Shown here piece after piece: positions 6,706 through 10,108 of a stretch of DNA of 10,108 nt. Every line of letters begins with the position of its first letter. Position 1 is the first letter of the stretch. The notes below the pieces were generated by a model. The model made no database searches and was not told the DNA's origin. It was given only the letters and a program-made list of their open reading frames with translations. The stretch comes from Fusobacteriaceae bacterium UBA2433 (GTDB taxonomy: Bacteria; Fusobacteriota; Fusobacteriia; Fusobacteriales; Fusobacteriaceae), in assembly GCA_002342785.1 (NCBI GenBank), contig DDQV01000184.1, forward strand, positions 1 through 10,108, in the 5' to 3' direction. Made by a program: the position numbers and the translations under genes.

Positions 6706-8286
6706 TTATTATTAACAGCTCTGATTGCTGTAGTTTTTCCCTTGTTATTTTTAGTTATTTTAAAAATGCCAGCAAAAAAAGGGATGGTATTAAGCTATAT
6801 AATTTTACTTTTAGGTGCATATTATATTTGGAGTATGGATCCTAGAGTTTTAATTGCATCTTCACTTCAAGGAATACATAAAGCATTAACAATATTACTT
6901 ATATTATTTGGTGCTATGGTTCTTTTAAATATGCTAAAAAATACAGGAGCCATTACAAGGTTAAATAAAGGATTTAAAGTTCTTTCAGAAGACATGAGAA
7001 TTTTAACAATAATATTAGCATTTTTATTTGGAGCTCTTCTTGAAGGAGTTTCTGGTTTTGGAGCTCCTGTTGCTGTTGTTGGTGCTTTGATGGTTGCTCT
7101 AGGTTTTAAACCTTTAACTGCAGCAATTTTGGTACTTATTTCAAATAGTACTCCAGTTCCATTTGGAGCTGTTGGAACTCCTATTTTTGTAGGACTTAGT
7201 AATATTTCAGAACTAACTATAAAAGATTTTAATAATATTTCAATATTAATAACTAAATTAGATATTTTTGTAGGAACTTTTATTCCTTTACTTTTAGTAG
7301 CTGTTTTAGTTTTATCATTTGGAAAAAAAGATAAGATGAAATCTACTATTGAAATGGCTCCTTGGTCTATCTTAATAGGGTTGTCATATACTTTATCTGC
7401 ATATTTATATGCAAATATCGTAGGTCCTGAATTTGTGTCTATACTTGCTCCTATTACTGGACTTTTTGTAGCAACTGTTACTTGTAAGATGAAATTTTTA
7501 ATTCCTAAAAATGTTTGGACAGATGCACTAGATGAAGAAGCAAATTTAGAAGAAGGAAGTTCTGAAAATGAGATGTCATTATTTAGAGCTTGGGTTCCAT
7601 ATATCCTTGTAGTTTTAACTCTACTTGCAACTAGAATATTTCCAGCTGTGAAAAATTTTACGGTTACAGCCATCGATCTTTCTTGGAAAAATATAATGGG
7701 ATTTGAACAAATTTCTGGAAAATGGTCTTTATTATATTCTCCAGGAAGTGTATTAATATTAGTAGCACTCCTAACTATATTTATTCAGAAATCAAATTTT
7801 GATTCATTTAAAAGAGCAGGGATTACATCGTTTGGTCAAGTAAAAAATACAACATTGATATTATTTCCTACATTAGCACTTGTGCAAATATTTTCTAACT
7901 CTTGGATAAATGGAGCAGGTTATGAATCTATGCCTCAATATATAGCAACTACAATGAGTTCTTCATTTGCAGGATCTTGGATCTTTATTGCTCCATTTAT
8001 AGGAATGCTTGGAACATTTATCTCTGGAAGTGGAACTGTTTCTAATCTTACCTTTGGAGCTATTCAACATAATGTTGCAAATATTATAAATTTAGATCCT
8101 ACATTAATCCTTGCAGAACAAACTCTTGGAGCAGGAGTAGGGCACATAATTTGTATAAATGTAGTTGTAGCTGCTTGTACTGTCGTTGGACTTTCTGGTA
8201 AGGAAGGAATAGTAATTAGAAAAGTTTTTTTACCTAGTATCCTCTATTCATTAGGAATAGGTATAGCAGCCTTTGTATTTAGTTAA
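6703..8286 (+). CDS. lctP: L-lactate permease family transporter
   Basis: From ATG 6703 this encodes 527 residues, close to the roughly 550 typical of the LctP/LldP family. It is an inner-membrane protein with many hydrophobic segments. Family signatures are plain: LLEGVSGFGAPVAVVGALMV followed by GFKPLTAA and STPVPFGAVGTPI in the N-terminal half, and FIGMLGTFISGSGTVSN with TFGAIQHNV, then GAGVGHIICIN and VGLSGKEG in the C-terminal part. A charged cytoplasmic loop rich in Glu lies near residues 270-290. It should import lactate, probably with protons, to feed the dehydrogenase encoded upstream. Some family members also carry glycolate. It follows the lctD stop after 110 bases that contain a terminator, so its expression may depend on read-through. 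No strong promoter of its own was found in the gap. Confidence 0.95.
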   Translation: MLLLTALIAVVFPLLFLVILKMPAKKGMVLSYIILLLGAYYIWSMDPRVLIASSLQGIHKALTILLILFGAMVLLNMLKNTGAITRLNKGFKVLSEDMRILTIILAFLFGALLEGVSGFGAPVAVVGALMVALGFKPLTAAILVLISNSTPVPFGAVGTPIFVGLSNISELTIKDFNNISILITKLDIFVGTFIPLLLVAVLVLSFGKKDKMKSTIEMAPWSILIGLSYTLSAYLYANIVGPEFVSILAPITGLFVATVTCKMKFLIPKNVWTDALDEEANLEEGSSENEMSLFRAWVPYILVVLTLLATRIFPAVKNFTVTAIDLSWKNIMGFEQISGKWSLLYSPGSVLILVALLTIFIQKSNFDSFKRAGITSFGQVKNTTLILFPTLALVQIFSNSWINGAGYESMPQYIATTMSSSFAGSWIFIAPFIGMLGTFISGSGTVSNLTFGAIQHNVANIINLDPTLILAEQTLGAGVGHIICINVVVAACTVVGLSGKEGIVIRKVFLPSILYSLGIGIAAFVFS

Positions 8287-8303
8287 ATATATAATTAATT
8301 ACA

Positions 8304-8323
8304 TTTAATATTTTTATATTAAA
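8304..8323. repeat. All-AT hairpin after the permease gene
   Basis: TTTAATAT (8304-8311) and ATATTAAA (8316-8323) form a perfect eight-base-pair stem with a TTTT loop, 17 bases after the permease stop. It lacks G-C pairs and a following T-tract, so it is probably not a terminator by itself. It might stabilise an mRNA end, or be chance. Confidence 0.35.
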
Positions 8324-8343
8324 AATAAAGGAGATGAGGATTA

Positions 8344-8382
8344 TTGAGAAAAACTATTAATAAATGCTCTGATATAATATGA
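8344..8382 (+). CDS. Possible 12-codon leader ORF overlapping the small ORF
   Basis: A TTG at 8344 follows the purine-rich AAGGAGATGAGG (8328-8339) and opens 12 codons (LRKTINKCSDII) ending in TGA at 8380-8382. The stop overlaps the ATG at 8379 as ATGA, a typical arrangement for coupled translation. The peptide is too short to judge by content. The only support is the ribosome-site-like sequence and the overlap. Confidence 0.25.
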   Translation: MRKTINKCSDII

Positions 8383-8537
8383 AAAAATATAATAAGTCTA
8401 AAAAAAATAATATTAAAGAAAGATATTTAGAGATCCAAAAAAAAATATATCAAAGTCCTGTTGTAGTTACTTTAGAAGAAATTAAATTTTATCATAGATA
8501 CAAAGATGAATTTAAATTGAAAAGCAAAATAAAATAA
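8379..8537 (+). CDS. Hypothetical small basic protein (52 residues)
   Basis: ATG 8379 opens 52 codons, starting MKKYNKSKKNNIKERYLEIQ, with a central SPVVVTLEEIKFYHRY and a Lys-rich end. It is not recognised and has no signal peptide or membrane segment; the composition is strongly basic. It has no good ribosome site of its own and would rely on coupling to the 12-codon ORF that overlaps it by ATGA. A terminator at 8549-8577 follows 12 bases after its stop, so a transcript coming from the permease gene would end just after it. That placement, and a sequence that is not simply low-complexity, make it a plausible but unproven gene. Confidence 0.42.
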   Translation: MKKYNKSKKNNIKERYLEIQKKIYQSPVVVTLEEIKFYHRYKDEFKLKSKIK

Positions 8538-8548
8538 CTAATTAGGTA

Positions 8549-8577
8549 TAAAAGAGAGTTTAAAGGCTCTCTTTTTT
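8549..8577 (+). terminator. Intrinsic terminator ending the lactate operon side
   Basis: AAAGAGAG (8551-8558) pairs with CTCTCTTT (8567-8574) around an eight-base loop, in which two further G-T pairs are possible. The T run continues to 8577. It closes plus-strand transcription from the permease and small-ORF region. Confidence 0.85.
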
Positions 8578-8610
8578 ATTAAAAAAATTTAAAAGATTAT
8601 ATTTTTTTAT

Positions 8611-8659
8611 AAAAAAAAACAAATAAAATGAAATATTATTTCCATTAAATTTGTTTTTT
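8611..8659 (-). terminator. Terminator of the lipoprotein gene, possibly bidirectional
   Basis: A long hairpin: AAAAAACAAAT (8614-8624) pairs with ATTTGTTTTTT (8649-8659). After an AA/AA internal loop, AATGAAAT (8627-8634) pairs with ATTT and CATT (8638-8646) with one bulged C, leaving a three-base loop. On the minus strand the A run at 8611-8619 becomes the T-tract. It lies 24 bases after the lipoprotein stop. The T run at 8654-8659 could also stop plus-strand transcripts. Confidence 0.65.
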
Positions 8660-8682
8660 AATTTTTAAAATTTTTAATTAAC

Positions 8683-9105
8683 TTATTTTGTAGGGATTGT
8701 TAATATTTGGTCAACTAAGATAACATCTGGATTAGAGATATTGTTCATTTCAGTTAGTTTGTCCCAAGACATATTATATTTTAAACCTATTTGAAATAAG
8801 TTGTCCCCGTCTAAAACTTTGTAAGATTTGGCCATAGCTTCAGCTTCAGCTTTCATAGCCATAGCTTCAGCTTCTGCTTTCATCATAGCTGCTTCTTTTG
8901 CTGCTTCCGCTTCTTTCATAGCTTTTTCTTTAGCCATAGCCGCTTCTTTCATAGCTGCTTCTTCAGCCATAGCTGCCTCTTCTGCAACTGTGTCTTCAAC
9001 CATAACTTTAGTGACCATAGGTGTTTCTACCATTTCTTCCATTGGTTTGTTGCTGCTACATGCTACAAGTGATAAAGCTGCCAATAATATTAATAATTTT
9101 TTCAT
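8683..9105 (-). CDS. LysM-domain lipoprotein with Ala/Glu/Lys/Met-rich helical spacer
   Basis: A 140-residue exported lipoprotein. MKKLLILLAALSLVAC is a lipoprotein signal peptide with lipobox LVAC, giving Cys16 as the lipidated residue. Residues 41-93 are almost only Ala, Glu, Lys and Met in short repeats (AEEAAM, KEAAM, AKEKAM, two copies of MKAEAEAMA), which should form one long helix. Residues 94-139 form a LysM peptidoglycan-binding domain (SYKVLDGDNLFQIGLKYNMS, then LTEMNNI and LTIP). It probably tethers membrane to cell wall; whether it sits in the inner or outer membrane is not shown. The start is supported by AGGAGG, six bases before ATG, and a good promoter (9139-9167). It runs convergent to the lactate operon and appears to be a single-gene transcript. 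The long plus-strand frame across it is a by-product of the repeats. Confidence 0.92.
   Translation of the reverse strand: MKKLLILLAALSLVACSSNKPMEEMVETPMVTKVMVEDTVAEEAAMAEEAAMKEAAMAKEKAMKEAEAAKEAAMMKAEAEAMAMKAEAEAMAKSYKVLDGDNLFQIGLKYNMSWDKLTEMNNISNPDVILVDQILTIPTK
8830..8883 (-). repeat. Two tandem 27-base repeats in the lipoprotein gene
   Basis: Bases 8830-8856 and 8857-8883 are near-identical tandem copies, each encoding MKAEAEAMA on the minus strand. They lie in a longer GCT/GAA-rich repetitive stretch (8827-8985) that encodes the helical spacer. Such in-frame repeats can gain or lose units by slippage and so change spacer length between strains. Confidence 0.75.
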
Positions 9106-9138
9106 AAAATTCCTCCTAATTAGTATTTTGTTAATATG

Positions 9139-9167
9139 AGTATAGTTTATAATTAGACAATAGTCAA
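9139..9167 (-). promoter_or_regulatory. Sigma70-type promoter of the lipoprotein gene
   Basis: Read on the minus strand, TTGACT (9167-9162) and TATACT (9144-9139) are 17 bases apart. Transcription would start near 9132, about 27 bases before the start codon, leaving room for the ribosome site at 9117-9112. Confidence 0.78.
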
Positions 9168-9183
9168 TTATATCTGCTATAAT
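9154..9183 (+). promoter_or_regulatory. Possible plus-strand promoter antisense to the opine dehydrogenase gene
   Basis: TAGACA (9154-9159, five of six consensus bases) and TATAAT (9178-9183) are 18 bases apart on the plus strand. The element overlaps the lipoprotein promoter back to back. It points into the 3' end of the convergent gene, where no plus-strand gene exists, so it would make an antisense RNA. Chance in AT-rich DNA is a real possibility. Confidence 0.35.
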
Positions 9184-9225
9184 ATTTTTTTATTTTAAAA
9201 TTTTGTATTTAGATTTAATTTAAGA

Positions 9226-10108
9226 TTAACTTATTAGGTCTATTTCTGAATATGTTTCATATCTTGTTGGAATACCTGATTTTAAAGGATCATATTTATA
9301 CTCACATTCAATATTTAAAATAGTATTTTGAGGTTCATCTAAATAATTTTGACTCCACTTTAAGAGTTCATCAACCATTGGAAGATCGATCATATATTTA
9401 TCTGCAATCCATTTTATAATAACAAGACCATAAAATATATCATCTGTAAAAAATCTACTATTTTTATCTAAGATATATCTTTCTCCTGATTTCATTACTG
9501 GAGTTTTTATTTGTCGAAGAGTTTTAGAATTTACTAGGGAATCTTTTACATTTTTATTTGAAGAATTATTTGTAAATTTTTCTAGATCTAAGTAATTTAA
9601 CATATACTTAAAAGAAACAGTTGGATATAACTCTCTTATTTTTTGTCTTATTTTTTCATAGTCCTCATCTAATTTCTTTAATATATTAGCAGAACTATCA
9701 TCAAAATCTCTATAAAAATAAGGAATTTCATCTAAAGTTTTCCAACCTTTCTTATCTTTTAAATATAATCCATACATACGTGAGATATGAATTATTTGAT
9801 TACTTACTGACAAAGTTAATGATAAAAAATTATCTGCTTGACAGGTTTTACCAATTCCGGGCCATTCAAAAGAGATCTCTGTAAATAATTTTTTATCTAA
9901 TTCATGAAACTTATCTTTTGGAAAAACAGATACGATATTATTATGTTTAGAACCATAAGTTATCCCTACTGAGCCATATTCCTTAGTACGACAGATAAAA
10001 GGTATCAGTCCATAAGAAAAATAAACTAATTTATTTAAAGAAAATTTTTGTATAATCTCATCATAGATCCAATTAACTCCCCCTTGACCATAGATGGTTC
10101 CAAGCCAT
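9226..10108 (-). CDS. Octopine/opine dehydrogenase family protein, 5' end outside window
   Basis: The minus-strand frame ending in TAA at 9226-9228 is open to the window edge, giving 293 visible residues without the N-terminus. I recognise the NAD/NADP octopine/nopaline dehydrogenase family by the end of the nucleotide-binding domain (GTIYGQGGVNW, then GLIPFICRTKEYG at about 34-46) and the helical C-terminal domain (NQIIHISRMYGLY at about 103-115, SRFFTDDIFYGLVIIKWIAD at about 217-236, DELLKWSQNYL). His107, Arg218 and Asp223 match in spacing the catalytic His, Arg and Asp I recall from scallop octopine dehydrogenase. Such enzymes join a 2-oxo acid, usually pyruvate, to an amino acid with NAD(P)H. 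The amino acid cannot be read from the sequence. The TTG at 9813 is internal to conserved sequence and is not the start. No clear terminator follows before the lipoprotein promoter. Confidence 0.82.
   Translation of the reverse strand, partial: WLGTIYGQGGVNWIYDEIIQKFSLNKLVYFSYGLIPFICRTKEYGSVGITYGSKHNNIVSVFPKDKFHELDKKLFTEISFEWPGIGKTCQADNFLSLTLSVSNQIIHISRMYGLYLKDKKGWKTLDEIPYFYRDFDDSSANILKKLDEDYEKIRQKIRELYPTVSFKYMLNYLDLEKFTNNSSNKNVKDSLVNSKTLRQIKTPVMKSGERYILDKNSRFFTDDIFYGLVIIKWIADKYMIDLPMVDELLKWSQNYLDEPQNTILNIECEYKYDPLKSGIPTRYETYSEIDLIS

Noticed and set aside
6867..7673. Minus-strand ORF of 268 codons opposite lctP
   Set aside because: Although long, it lies opposite clear LctP family motifs and has no ribosome site or family features; it arises from the codon bias of the permease gene.
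8828..9139. Plus-strand Ala/Ser/Ile-rich ORF of 103 codons opposite the lipoprotein gene
   Set aside because: Its composition is the complement of the GCT/GAA/AAA repeats in the lipoprotein gene, and the minus strand has the signal peptide, LysM domain, promoter and ribosome site.
9226..9813. A 195-residue protein starting at TTG 9813
   Set aside because: The frame continues open to the window edge and the upstream residues carry opine dehydrogenase family sequence, so TTG 9813 is an internal Leu codon.

Overview
The window is a very AT-rich stretch of bacterial chromosome carrying a lactate-oxidation locus. Base composition, A-ending codons, strong AGGAGG ribosome sites, LctBCD-type electron-transfer genes and an outer-membrane-style LysM lipoprotein fit an anaerobic fermentative member of the Fusobacteriota. 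That placement is an inference; a low-GC clostridial relative is the main alternative. No phage, insertion sequence, CRISPR, tRNA or rRNA was seen.

Layout. Bases 1-362 are a gene-free, AT-rich region that ends in a sigma70-type promoter (291-319) and a GTG start. Bases 363-1904 encode an unrecognised polytopic membrane protein with an internal duplication, closed by a strong terminator. Bases 2057-2737 encode an FCD-type GntR regulator with its own terminator. A 440-base intergenic region follows, with a promoter (3061-3089) and a perfect FadR/LldR-type palindrome (3137-3157). The lactate operon comes next: EtfB (3178-3960), EtfA with an N-terminal [4Fe-4S] domain (3970-5172), an FAD-linked lactate dehydrogenase (5186-6592), an intercistronic terminator hairpin (6631-6675) and an L-lactate permease (6703-8286). 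A possible 52-codon small ORF and a terminator close this side. On the minus strand are an Ala/Glu/Lys/Met-rich LysM lipoprotein (8683-9105) and the 3' part of an octopine/opine dehydrogenase family gene (9226 to beyond 10108).

How it works together. The permease would import lactate. The dehydrogenase would oxidise it to pyruvate and pass electrons to the EtfAB pair. In the well-studied Acetobacterium woodii LDH/Etf complex, this reduces NAD+ at the expense of reduced ferredoxin (electron confurcation). The GntR protein probably senses lactate and releases the palindrome in front of the EtfB gene. The internal terminator suggests the permease is made at a different level from the enzyme complex. 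The opine dehydrogenase family enzyme next door would use pyruvate and NADH with an amino acid, so both ends of the window touch the pyruvate/NADH node, although no shared regulation is visible.

The main corrections over naive ORF calling are three. The first membrane protein starts at GTG 363, because the TTG at 291 is a -35 box. The permease starts at 6703, because the ATG at 6658 lies in a terminator stem. The last minus-strand gene is open to the window edge, not a 195-residue protein.
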